From Candidatus Omnitrophota bacterium (GTDB taxonomy: Bacteria; Omnitrophota; Gorgyraeia; 2-01-FULL-45-10), in assembly GCA_020057115.1 (NCBI GenBank), contig JAGVGJ010000031.1, forward strand, positions 1-43,052: a stretch of 43,052 nt of DNA, read 5' to 3'. The stretch's first letter is position 1. Each line of letters starts with the position of its first letter. The notes under the pieces are model-generated. The model was given only the letters and a program-made list of their open reading frames with translations. It was not told where the DNA came from and made no database searches. Shown here one piece after another: positions 8,123 through 15,771 of the stretch. The translations under genes and the position numbers were made by a program.

Positions 8123-8695
8123 ATGGCGGCATTTATAGCGTCTTTTATATTCGTATTACTTGCAGAGATGGGGGATAAGACCCAGCTCCTCGCGATGGCA
8201 TTCGCCGCAAGATATGAGGCATGGAAAGTTCTCGTCGCGGTCTTCATAGCAACATTCCTTAATCACTCGCTTGCCGTAGCGGCAGGCCGCATCCTTGTGA
8301 CAGTCATACCGATGGACCTGATATCTTTTATTGCCGCTCTCTCTTTCGTGGGATTCGGCCTGTGGACGATAAGGGGAGACGAGCTTCACGGGGAAGATAA
8401 GAAAGCGACCCGTTTCGGCCCGATCATTACAGTAGGGATCGCGTTCTTCTTCGCGGAGATGGGCGATAAGACACAGCTTGCCACGATAAGCCTCGCCGTA
8501 CAATATCAGAATGCGGTGAGCGTCCTCATGGGCACTACGGCCGCGATGGTAGTCTCGGATGCAATAGGCATAGTATTCGGGATGATCATGAAAAAACATA
8601 TACCGGCCAAGGCCATCAAGTGGATGTCGGCGATAATATTCATACTATTCGGGTTGGTGGGCATGTATAAGGTGATCGCGGGCAGGATGGCGTAA
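8123..8695 (+). CDS. GDT1/TMEM165 (UPF0016) family cation transporter
   Basis: A 190-residue inner-membrane protein with six hydrophobic segments in two homologous halves. Each half holds the family signature E-x-G-D-K-T (15-20 and 112-117), the acidic residues that bind the cation. Members in bacteria and eukaryotes move Mn2+ and/or Ca2+ in exchange for H+. The ATG directly follows the TAG of the endopeptidase gene, so it is probably the last gene of that operon. The link to murein-peptide use is unclear; manganese or calcium export at the envelope is the usual job. Confidence 0.9.
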   Translation: MAAFIASFIFVLLAEMGDKTQLLAMAFAARYEAWKVLVAVFIATFLNHSLAVAAGRILVTVIPMDLISFIAALSFVGFGLWTIRGDELHGEDKKATRFGPIITVGIAFFFAEMGDKTQLATISLAVQYQNAVSVLMGTTAAMVVSDAIGIVFGMIMKKHIPAKAIKWMSAIIFILFGLVGMYKVIAGRMA

Positions 8696-8724
8696 ATCCT
8701 CCATCAAAATAATCAATAAAATAC

Positions 8725-8755
8725 GGAACTTTTTCGAGCCTCCGAGTGTCTAATA
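8725..8755 (+). promoter_or_regulatory. ECF-sigma-type promoter (site B), autoregulatory
   Basis: GGAACTT (8725-8731), 16 nt, GTCTAATA (8748-8755), 19 nt before the ATG of the ECF sigma factor. The 16 bases from the -10 box onward (GTCTAATAGGCAAAGG) are identical to site A at 436-451. This is the expected arrangement for a sigma factor that transcribes its own gene. Confidence 0.85.
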
Positions 8756-8774
8756 GGCAAAGGGCCAGATCCAT

Positions 8775-9338
8775 ATGAATGAGATATCCCGGGAGAGCAT
8801 AATACAGGCAGCTGGCGGCGACATGGAAGCCTTCGAAGCACTTTATAAGGCGACCTCCGGATTCGTATATAATGTGGCCTTGAGGATAGCCCAGAAAACC
8901 TCAGACGCCGAAGAGATAACCCAGGACGTATTTATGAAGATACACAGAAACCTTAAAGAGTTTTCATTTAAATCGTCTTTTAAGACGTGGGCTTACCGCA
9001 TTACGGTAAATACGGCCCTTAACCATTGCCGCGCATCCATGAAAGACAAGGATGTCATAGACATGGAAAACGTCGGCGAGCTTGCGTCGCAGCGCAATGA
9101 TTTAAAAGAGAAGATAGACCGGCAGGATAGTGAGGCAAAGGTCTCAGAGATGCTCGCGGCACTAAGTCCCGAACAACGCGCGATAATAATCTTACGCGAA
9201 ATAGAGGGGCTTGATTATAAAGAGATAGCGGAAACATTGAATATACCTATTAATACCGTAAGGTCGCGTTTAAAACGCTCGCGCGAAGAGCTTATTGTTT
9301 GCGCGAAGAAGGGGGTGGCAAGCCATGAAGTGCGATAA
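8775..9338 (+). CDS. ECF-subfamily RNA polymerase sigma factor
   Basis: A 187-residue sigma-70 family group IV factor. The sigma-2 region lies at about 20-90 (FEALYKATSGFVYNVALRIAQ, EEITQDVFMKIHRNL, FKTWAYRITVNTALNHCR). A linker follows, then the sigma-4 helix-turn-helix at about 127-175 (LSPEQRAIIILREIEGLDYKEIAETLNIPINTVRSRLKR). It lacks sigma-1 and sigma-3. It overlaps the anti-sigma gene by 14 nt, giving translational coupling. Its own promoter (site B) and two further sites in the window share the GGAACTT / GTCTAA pattern, so I infer that it drives itself, the Spy-like gene and the Gly-rich envelope gene at 471. The upstream cue is not visible. Confidence 0.95.
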   Translation: MNEISRESIIQAAGGDMEAFEALYKATSGFVYNVALRIAQKTSDAEEITQDVFMKIHRNLKEFSFKSSFKTWAYRITVNTALNHCRASMKDKDVIDMENVGELASQRNDLKEKIDRQDSEAKVSEMLAALSPEQRAIIILREIEGLDYKEIAETLNIPINTVRSRLKRSREELIVCAKKGVASHEVR

Positions 9339-9807
9339 GGTCCAGGAATTCCTGTTCACGGATTATATCGACGGGCTCGCGGATAAAGAGACCGAAGCCC
9401 GGATAGACGAGCATATCGCCGGATGTCCTAAATGCCGCGAGGTAAAAGAGGCGATAGCGGCTACAAGGGCCTCTTTAAAGAGCGTAAAGCGCGAGGGGCC
9501 TCCCGGCCATATATGGTATCGTCTTAAAGAGGCGATCCTTTCGGGAAAACAAGAAGAGAGGCCGGCCTTAGGCGGAATATTGGGCACGCTGAAAAACATC
9601 GTTACCGGTCCCAGATACGTATTCGCAAGAGCTACGGCAGTTGCCCTTGTCATCCTGGTCCTGGTATTCGCCGCATTTGTGGTCCAGAGGAATTATATGA
9701 CAACGGAGATGTCCCGAGAAGAGCTATACGGGCTTGTTAATTTTGAGCTTAACGGAGATGAGATGATGTCAGATCTGGGGACCGAGATAGAAAAATATTT
9801 TTTGTAA
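9325..9807 (+). CDS. Membrane anti-sigma factor with zinc-binding ZAS domain
   Basis: A 160-residue regulator that should hold the ECF sigma factor at the membrane. The N-terminal cytoplasmic domain carries the ZAS signature H-x3-C-x2-C (HIAGCPKC, about residues 27-34), preceded by a short helix (MKCDKVQEFLFTDYIDG). One transmembrane segment lies at about 99-119 (ATAVALVILVLVFAAFVVQ), and a periplasmic tail of about 40 acidic residues follows. The start at 9325 has a GGGGGTGG-like site 6 nt upstream; an in-frame ATG at 9295 would add residues RRRGWQ and is less likely. Release of sigma could follow proteolysis or redox/metal change at the zinc site, which is inference from the family. Confidence 0.9.
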   Translation: MKCDKVQEFLFTDYIDGLADKETEARIDEHIAGCPKCREVKEAIAATRASLKSVKREGPPGHIWYRLKEAILSGKQEERPALGGILGTLKNIVTGPRYVFARATAVALVILVLVFAAFVVQRNYMTTEMSREELYGLVNFELNGDEMMSDLGTEIEKYFL

Positions 9808-9809
9808 GC

Positions 9810-9841
9810 GGAACTTTTTAATGTCAAAGGGGTGTCTAATA
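9810..9841 (+). promoter_or_regulatory. ECF-sigma-type promoter (site C)
   Basis: GGAACTT (9810-9816), 17 nt, GTCTAATA (9834-9841), starting just after the anti-sigma stop and ending 22 nt before the ATG of the Spy-like gene. The spacer is one base longer than at sites A and B, so strength may differ. Confidence 0.75.
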
Positions 9842-9863
9842 AAGTGAGAAAGGGGTGGTCAAT

Positions 9864-10340
9864 ATGTTAAAGATAGTGAAGATGTTAGTGGTAACGGTTA
9901 TAGCGGGAGCGCTCATGGCAGGCGGCGTATATGCTAATGACGCGGGTAGATCATGCGATGACCGCGAAAAGAAGCACGGGGAAATGTTCGATAAGATGAC
10001 CAAGGAGCTAAACCTGACAGCCGACCAGCAGGCTAAGCTTAAGGCCAATAAAGAGGCGAACCGCGCCAAGATGCAGACCCTGCGCGAAGCCATGAAGGCG
10101 AACAGGGCGAAGTTCAGGGAAGCTGTTAAGCAGCCCGGAGCCACTAGGGCCAGCGTAGAGCCGCTCGTTACAGAGATGAAGGCGCTCCAGGGCCAGATGG
10201 CGGACCAGATGGTCGACGGCATATTTGCGGCCAAAGAGGTGCTTACGCCTGAGCAGTTCGAGAAGATGCAGAGCAAGATGGATGAGAAGATGAAGGAGCA
10301 TAAGGGGAAGAATGGCGATTGGAAGCACGATAAGAAGTAG
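9864..10340 (+). CDS. Spy/CpxP-family periplasmic stress protein
   Basis: A 158-residue exported all-helical protein. A signal peptide of about 22 residues ends near VYA-ND. The mature part is highly charged and helical and has two LTxxQ-type motifs, LTADQQ and LTPEQF, the hallmark of the Spy/CpxP/ZraP family of periplasmic chaperones and stress sensors. A Lys-rich tail ends the protein. The start at 9864 follows a GGGGTGG site; GTG at 9855 is an in-frame alternative. With its own ECF-type promoter just behind the sigma/anti-sigma pair, it is the likely main output of this system and might feed back on it, as CpxP does on CpxA. Confidence 0.85.
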   Translation: MLKIVKMLVVTVIAGALMAGGVYANDAGRSCDDREKKHGEMFDKMTKELNLTADQQAKLKANKEANRAKMQTLREAMKANRAKFREAVKQPGATRASVEPLVTEMKALQGQMADQMVDGIFAAKEVLTPEQFEKMQSKMDEKMKEHKGKNGDWKHDKK

Positions 10341-10361
10341 CAATATAGGTGTATATTAAAG

Positions 10362-10397
10362 TCAGGGGGCATATTCCGTTCGGGATGTGCCCCCTGA
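10362..10397. terminator. Bidirectional terminator between spy-like gene and galT
   Basis: TCAGGGGGCA (10362-10371) pairs perfectly with TGCCCCCTGA (10388-10397). T-rich sequence follows on both strands (TCTTATTT on plus, CTTTAAT on minus). It separates two convergent genes. Confidence 0.8.
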
Positions 10398-10399
10398 TC

Positions 10400-11392
10400 T
10401 TATTTAATGTTTCGCAGGAACCGGGCGGCTTCTTCCGGCAGAGCGGTATTTATAAATATGCCTGAGCCCATCTCAAATCCGGCGGGCTGCGTGAGACGCG
10501 GGACGATATTTAAAGTCCAGTGGAAATACTCGACGCCTTTTTCCCTTATAGGTATGGAGCGGATGGTGTAGTTATAGTCAGGATCACCGAGCCCTTTATA
10601 TAATTTCCCCAGAGTCACCTTTAGGCACTTAGCAAGATCCTTTATCTCGTCTTCAGATATCTCGTCAAATGACGGAGCATGCCTTTTAGGCTGTACGATC
10701 ATGGTGAAAGGCACATACGAGGCATAAGGCATATAGGCGACGAAGTGGCCGGTCTCAAGCACGATCCTCTCTTTAAACTTTAATTCATCTTCCAGTATCC
10801 GGCAAAATATGCACCGTCCGGCACCATCAAAGTATCTGGTCGCCTGGTCCATGCGGTTACGGATATGGGGAGGGACTATAGGCGTTGCGACAAGTTGTGA
10901 ATGAGGGTGTCTTTGGGATGCGCCTGCGCTTGGGCCCTGATTCTTAAATATTATTATCGCCTCTATCCTCCTGTCTTTCTGGATCGAAAGATACCTCTCT
11001 TTGTAAGTCCTTATGATATCCTCAACTTCGCCCTCAGACATCAGGGCGATATTCATATCATGCCTTGGGTGCTCCACGATGACCTCATGCACGCCAAATC
11101 CACTCATGGAGTTATAAAGCAAGTTAGGCCGCCTGACCTCTTCTGTCGCAGGAGACAGGGCAGGGAACTTGTTATACACGCTCCTGACGCGCCAGGCGTT
11201 CTTGTCGCCAAGGCGGAATGTCTCGTCCGACAGGTCACCTTCATTGCCGGGGCAGAACGGGCAGCTCTTGTCGTATCCGGGCAGCACCGCAACCTCTGCC
11301 GCAGGCCTCCTGAATGCCTCAGGCCTCTTCGCGCGCTCAGTCGCTATTATCACCCAATCACGGGTCAATATATTGTATCGCAGTTCAGACAT
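10400..11392 (-). CDS. galT: Galactose-1-phosphate uridylyltransferase
   Basis: A 330-residue enzyme of the HIT superfamily. It exchanges UMP between UDP-glucose and galactose-1-phosphate (Leloir pathway), possibly acting on related sugar phosphates. The catalytic HPH motif is at 162-164 (QRHPHSQL), with H164 as the nucleophile. The zinc-site CPFC is at 44-47, and a second Cys pair appears in CIFC. The C-terminal YFHWTLNIVPR stretch is also typical. The ATG at 11392 lies 6 nt behind GGAGG; the preceding GTG (11395) is too close to that site. It is transcribed divergently from the glycine-cleavage operon. No galK or galE is in the window. Confidence 0.93.
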   Translation of the reverse strand: MSELRYNILTRDWVIIATERAKRPEAFRRPAAEVAVLPGYDKSCPFCPGNEGDLSDETFRLGDKNAWRVRSVYNKFPALSPATEEVRRPNLLYNSMSGFGVHEVIVEHPRHDMNIALMSEGEVEDIIRTYKERYLSIQKDRRIEAIIIFKNQGPSAGASQRHPHSQLVATPIVPPHIRNRMDQATRYFDGAGRCIFCRILEDELKFKERIVLETGHFVAYMPYASYVPFTMIVQPKRHAPSFDEISEDEIKDLAKCLKVTLGKLYKGLGDPDYNYTIRSIPIREKGVEYFHWTLNIVPRLTQPAGFEMGSGIFINTALPEEAARFLRNIK

Positions 11393-11413
11393 CACGGTCC
11401 TCCGGTCTTTTTA

Positions 11414-11422
11414 ATTGTAGCA
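11414..11422 (-). promoter_or_regulatory. Extended -10 promoter of galT
   Basis: On the minus strand TGCTACAAT (11422-11414) is an extended -10 element about 20 nt upstream of the galT ATG, leaving room for the GGAGG site. No convincing -35 box is visible. Confidence 0.5.
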
Positions 11423-11454
11423 TACCTTTTGGCCATATAGTCTCGAAATTTTAT

Positions 11455-11483
11455 TTGTTCTTATCTATATTTGGGTCTATAAT
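11455..11483 (+). promoter_or_regulatory. Promoter of the glycine-cleavage operon
   Basis: TTGTTC (11455-11460), 17 nt, TATAAT (11478-11483). A second TATAAT lies at 11488-11493, 7 nt before the gcvT ATG. Either gives a leader of 0-11 nt without a Shine-Dalgarno sequence. There is no room for a glycine riboswitch. Confidence 0.6.
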
Positions 11484-11500
11484 ACAATATAATCACTACA

Positions 11501-12619
11501 ATGGAAGAGAATCTTAAATCTACGCCTTTAACAGAGGAACATAAGAAGCTCGGAGCTAGAATAGCCCCTTTCGGCGGTTGGTCCATGCCCATACAATATG
11601 AGGGCATACTGGCCGAGCATGTCTGGACGAGAAAGTCCGCATCCCTCTTCGATATCTGCCATATGGGCGAGTTCCTTCTTTCGGGAGACCTCAAGAAGAG
11701 CGGGCTCGACGATCTTGTCACGATGAAGCTGGATGGCATGCCCCTCGGCGCCTGCCGATATGGTTTCATACTGAATGAGAATGGCGGGATCATCGACGAT
11801 CTTATAGTCTATAGACTTGCCCAGGATTCGTGGATGATCGTAGTCAATGCGGCAACCACCCTAAAGGATGAAGCGCATTTTAAGAAACACCTCTCAAGTT
11901 CTTCCTCCCTAAAGAATGTCTCCGATGAAACGGCAAAACTGGATCTTCAGGGACCACTTTCGGCGGCTGTGCTGGAAAGTCTTTTGGGGAAAGAGATAGT
12001 GAAACTTTCATATTATACTTTTTCCAAGTTCGACCTGTTAGGCGAAGTCAATATAGTAAGCCGCACCGGATATACGGGAGAGCTTGGCTATGAACTTTAC
12101 GCTTCGCCGGCTAAGGTAAAAGAGCTCTGGAGTGCCATATTAAAGGATAAGAGAGTCAAGCCAGCCGGGCTCGGCGCAAGGGATACGCTAAGGCTTGAGA
12201 TGGCATATCCTCTCTATGGGCAGGATATAGACGAGACTTTAAGCCCGGTCGAGGCGGGCCTTGAGAGGTTTGTCGATTATGATAAGGATTTTATAGGAAA
12301 ATCCGTCCTGTTAAAGAAGAAGACGGATGCGTCGTTAAAGAGGATGGTATCATTTGCCGCTTCGTCAAGGCGCGCGCCGCGGCATAATTATAAGATATAT
12401 TCAGGCGGTAAAGAGACAGGCTTCGTGACGAGCGGGTCATTCTCGCCGAGCCTCTCCTGCGGGATAGGGATGGGCTATGTCGATAAAGACCTTGCAAAGG
12501 CCGGGACTGATATAATCATAAATGGCGGCGGCTCTCGGATCGAAGCGAAAATTGTTAAAAAACCATTTTACAAGCACGGTTCAGCTAAAACGGAGGTAAT
12601 GCGTGGACATTCCGTCTAA
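11501..12619 (+). CDS. gcvT: Glycine cleavage system T protein (aminomethyltransferase)
   Basis: A 372-residue cytoplasmic enzyme. It transfers the methylene group from aminomethyl-lipoyl-GcvH to tetrahydrofolate and releases ammonia. The N-terminal folate-binding domain shows MPIQYEGILAEHVWTRKSASLFDICHMGEF, followed by VSRTGYTGELGYELY and LGARDTLRLEMAYPLYGQDID, all standard GcvT blocks. The C-terminal barrel includes GFVTSGSFSPSL and GIGMGYV. It is the first gene of a six-gene operon and overlaps gcvH by 17 nt. No gcvL (lpd) gene is in the window, so the L protein must be shared with other lipoyl complexes or lie elsewhere. Confidence 0.95.
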   Translation: MEENLKSTPLTEEHKKLGARIAPFGGWSMPIQYEGILAEHVWTRKSASLFDICHMGEFLLSGDLKKSGLDDLVTMKLDGMPLGACRYGFILNENGGIIDDLIVYRLAQDSWMIVVNAATTLKDEAHFKKHLSSSSSLKNVSDETAKLDLQGPLSAAVLESLLGKEIVKLSYYTFSKFDLLGEVNIVSRTGYTGELGYELYASPAKVKELWSAILKDKRVKPAGLGARDTLRLEMAYPLYGQDIDETLSPVEAGLERFVDYDKDFIGKSVLLKKKTDASLKRMVSFAASSRRAPRHNYKIYSGGKETGFVTSGSFSPSLSCGIGMGYVDKDLAKAGTDIIINGGGSRIEAKIVKKPFYKHGSAKTEVMRGHSV

Positions 12620-12989
12620 ATTATTTTATACGAAAGAACATGAGTGGGCGAAGATCGCAGGAAGCGAGGCAACTATAGGGATAACCGATCATGCCCAGCA
12701 CTCGCTCGGCGACATAACATTCGTCGACCTGCCAAAAGCCGGCAAGAAGGTGAAGAAGGGCGAGCAGTTCGCGACGGTAGAATCGGTAAAGGCCGCATCC
12801 GATGTCTATGCGCCGCTCTCGGGAGAGATCGTAAAAGTAAATGATAGCCTGGCCGGAACGCCCGAAGCCATAAATAAGTCTCCTTATGAGGGCGGCTGGT
12901 TCTGCGTCATAAAAGTCGCCCAGGAGTCGGAGAAGAATGAGCTCATGTCAGACTCGAAATATAAAGAGTATGTAGAGGGGCTTCATTAA
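12603..12989 (+). CDS. gcvH: Glycine cleavage system H protein
   Basis: A 128-residue lipoyl carrier that shuttles the aminomethyl group between GcvP, GcvT and dihydrolipoyl dehydrogenase. The lipoylated Lys is K63 in ESVKAASDVYAP; other family blocks are GITDHAQHSLGDITFVDLP and GGWFCVIK. It starts with GTG at 12603 behind GGAGGT (12591-12596), overlapping the end of gcvT. The lipoate-forming genes downstream in the same operon presumably modify this protein. Confidence 0.96.
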   Translation: MDIPSKLFYTKEHEWAKIAGSEATIGITDHAQHSLGDITFVDLPKAGKKVKKGEQFATVESVKAASDVYAPLSGEIVKVNDSLAGTPEAINKSPYEGGWFCVIKVAQESEKNELMSDSKYKEYVEGLH

Positions 12990-14326
12990 TGAGTTTTGTG
13001 CCGCACACGCAAAAAGAAGTAAGCCAGATGCTCGGGGCCATAGGAGCCGGCTCGATAGAGGAGCTTTTTAATGACATAAAACCGCCTTTAAGGGCGAAGT
13101 CCTTCAATATCCCAGAAGGCAAGTCGGAATTCGAGGTCCTCGAACATTTTAAGAGGCTCGCCTCTAAGAACCATACGGGCCTCGTCAATTTCGTGGGCGC
13201 GGGTTTTTACGATCATTATATCCCTGCCGCGGTCGACACTATATCGGGCCGCTCGGAGTTCTACACCGCCTACACGCCATACCAGCCGGAATGTTCTCAA
13301 GGATGGCTGCAATCCATCTACGAATACCAGACCGCCGTATGCGAGCTTACGGGCCTCGACGTATCGAACGCGTCATTATATGACGGAGGCACGGCTCTGT
13401 ACGAAGCCGCCATGATGGCGGTAAGGTCGACAGGCCGCAACAAGATACTGATGGATTCGGGCGTCAACCTCATCTATCGCACCATGTTATATACGTATAC
13501 CAAGAACCTTTCGATAGAATTTGTCGAGATACCCGTAGTGCACGGCCAATCATCCCGGGATGAGCTGTTCAGGCACCTGGACGATAAGACCGCGGCCGTG
13601 ATAGTCCAGAACCCGAACTTCTTCGGAGCGGTGGACGATTTTACGGATGTCTGCCGGAAAGCCCATTCGCTCGGGGCTCTTGTAATAGAGAGCGTCTATC
13701 CGATATCTCTGGGCATGCTTAAAAGCCCGGCGGAGATGGGCGTAGATATCGCTACCGGCGAAGGGCAGTCGCTCGGGATACCGCTTTCGTTTGGCGGGCC
13801 GTATCTCGGCTTTATGACGGCGAAGAAGGAGCTTGTCCGTAAGATGCCGGGAAGGATAGTCGGCGCAACGACGGATAAAGACGGCAAGCGCGGGTTTGTC
13901 CTTACGCTGCAGGCGAGGGAGCAGCATATTAGGAGAGAGAAAGCCACGTCAAATATTTGTTCTAATGAAGCGCTCTGCGCCCTTCGGGCGGTCATATATA
14001 TGTCATTGATAGGCAGACGCGGCCTGAAAGAGCTTGCCGAGCTGAATTATAATAAGGCCGAATTTTTAAAAAGCCTTCTGGATAAAGTCCCGTGCGTCAA
14101 GGTCAAGCGCAGCTCGCCGACATTTAACGAGTTCACCGTGCTATTGCCCAAGAATGCCGATGAGGTCGTCCATGTCATGGTGGACAAAGGTTTTGCCTGC
14201 GGATTCCCCTTGGGGAGGTTCTATAAAGGCATGGATAACTACATGCTTGTTTCGGTCACCGAGAAAAGGACCAAGGAAGAGATGGTAAAGTTCGCCGAAA
14301 GCTTAGAGGCTGTCCTATGCGATTGA
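12989..14326 (+). CDS. gcvPA: Glycine dehydrogenase (decarboxylating) subunit 1
   Basis: A 445-residue subunit of the two-chain P protein. With GcvPB it decarboxylates glycine using PLP and loads the aminomethyl group on GcvH. It matches the N-terminal half of single-chain GcvP: FVGAGFYDHYIPAAVD, YTPYQPECSQGWLQSIYEYQT, YDGGTALYEAAMMA, GEGQSLGIPLSFGGPYLGF and REQHIRREKATSNICSNEAL. The PLP Lys is not in this subunit. It overlaps gcvH by one base (TAATG) and gcvPB by 10 nt. The split PA/PB form is common outside proteobacteria and eukaryotes. Confidence 0.96.
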   Translation: MSFVPHTQKEVSQMLGAIGAGSIEELFNDIKPPLRAKSFNIPEGKSEFEVLEHFKRLASKNHTGLVNFVGAGFYDHYIPAAVDTISGRSEFYTAYTPYQPECSQGWLQSIYEYQTAVCELTGLDVSNASLYDGGTALYEAAMMAVRSTGRNKILMDSGVNLIYRTMLYTYTKNLSIEFVEIPVVHGQSSRDELFRHLDDKTAAVIVQNPNFFGAVDDFTDVCRKAHSLGALVIESVYPISLGMLKSPAEMGVDIATGEGQSLGIPLSFGGPYLGFMTAKKELVRKMPGRIVGATTDKDGKRGFVLTLQAREQHIRREKATSNICSNEALCALRAVIYMSLIGRRGLKELAELNYNKAEFLKSLLDKVPCVKVKRSSPTFNEFTVLLPKNADEVVHVMVDKGFACGFPLGRFYKGMDNYMLVSVTEKRTKEEMVKFAESLEAVLCD

Positions 14327-15771
14327 TATATGAACAGAGCGTAGAGGGAAGGCGCGGGTTCAATATCCAGAAGCCTGACGTGCCGGAAGCCCCGAAGCTC
14401 GACCAGAGATACCGCCGGAAGACGGAGCCAAGGCTTCCCGAGGTGTCAGAGCTCGACGTGGTAAGGCATTTCTCAAATCTTTCCAGGCAAAACTATTCGG
14501 TGGATACGAACTTTTATCCTCTGGGCTCCTGCACAATGAAATATAATCCGAAGTTCACGGAGAAGATAGCCGCGATGCCAGGTTTTGCGGATGTCCATCC
14601 GCTATTACCCCAGCTCTCAGGCGGCGGCACTCTCACCCAAGGCTCGCTCGAGGTCCTTTACAAGACCTCCCAGCTGCTCTGCGAGATAACGGGCATGGAT
14701 GCGTTCACGACCCAGCCCATGGCAGGCGCGCACGGAGAGCTTACAGGCGTGATGCTTATCGCCGCCTATCACAGGCATAAAGGCAATAAGCGCAAGACCA
14801 TACTTGTCCCCGACTCATCCCATGGAACGAACCCGGCGAGCGCAGCGATCGCAGGTTACGAGGTCGTAGTTATACCGACGGACAAAGACGGATATATGGA
14901 CCTTAAGGACCTGAAGGCGAAGCTGAATAATGAAGTCGCCGGGCTCATGATGACATGCCCTGATACGCTCGGGCTATTCAACCCTCACATCAAAGAGATA
15001 TGCGACATGGCTCATTCGGTAGACGCGCTTGTCTATTATGACGGGGCGAACCTTAACGCGATACTCGGAAAGTGCCGGCCGGGTGATATAGGTTTTGACA
15101 TAGTGCACTTAAACCTCCACAAGACGTTCGCGACCCCGCACGGCGGCGGCGGCCCGGGCGCGGGGCCGGTAGGCGTGAATAAGAAGCTGGAAGAGTTCCT
15201 ACCCATACCGAAGATAGTGAAGCGCTCCGACGGGACTTATGCGCTCGATTACCACAGGCACTTTTCGATAGGCTACATGGCGCCATTCTACGGGAATTTC
15301 GGGGTCATCTTAAAAACATACGCTTATATTATGCATCTTGGCAGGTCCGGCCTGATAGAGGCCTCAGAATATGCGGTCTTGAACGCCAATTACTGCAGGG
15401 CCGTATTAAAGGAATATTACGAGATAGCATATGACAGGACATGCATGCATGAGTGCGTATTCTCCGCGTCGCGCCAGAAAGAGAATGATGTAAGCGCCCT
15501 CGACATAGCGAAGTTCCTTATCGATAAAGGTTTCCACCCACCGACGATATATTTCCCGCTTATAGTAAAAGAAGCGATCATGATAGAGCCTACCGAAACC
15601 GAATCCAAGGAGACGCTCGACTTGTTTCTCGACGCGATGAAGGAGGCGGCTCTCCTGGCCAAGAAAGACCCGAAGAGGCTCAAAGACGCCCCTGTTACGA
15701 CCCCCGTAAAGAGGCTAGACGAAACGAAGGCCGCAAAGGACCTTAACCTCAGATGGACCCCAGCTCAATAA
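14317..15771 (+). CDS. gcvPB: Glycine dehydrogenase (decarboxylating) subunit 2
   Basis: A 484-residue PLP-binding subunit of the P protein. The Schiff-base Lys is K269 in HLNLHKTFATPHGGGGPG. Other strong blocks are YPLGSCTMKYNPK, GALGEL-like MAGAHGELTG and SSHGTNPASA. It pairs with GcvPA encoded immediately upstream. Its last 19 bases overlap the start of the LplA/LipM-family gene, extending the chain of coupled genes. Confidence 0.96.
   Translation: MRLIYEQSVEGRRGFNIQKPDVPEAPKLDQRYRRKTEPRLPEVSELDVVRHFSNLSRQNYSVDTNFYPLGSCTMKYNPKFTEKIAAMPGFADVHPLLPQLSGGGTLTQGSLEVLYKTSQLLCEITGMDAFTTQPMAGAHGELTGVMLIAAYHRHKGNKRKTILVPDSSHGTNPASAAIAGYEVVVIPTDKDGYMDLKDLKAKLNNEVAGLMMTCPDTLGLFNPHIKEICDMAHSVDALVYYDGANLNAILGKCRPGDIGFDIVHLNLHKTFATPHGGGGPGAGPVGVNKKLEEFLPIPKIVKRSDGTYALDYHRHFSIGYMAPFYGNFGVILKTYAYIMHLGRSGLIEASEYAVLNANYCRAVLKEYYEIAYDRTCMHECVFSASRQKENDVSALDIAKFLIDKGFHPPTIYFPLIVKEAIMIEPTETESKETLDLFLDAMKEAALLAKKDPKRLKDAPVTTPVKRLDETKAAKDLNLRWTPAQ

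Noticed and set aside
11423-11500. Glycine riboswitch before gcvT
   Set aside because: Only about 20-40 nt lie between the promoters and the ATG, too little for even one aptamer.
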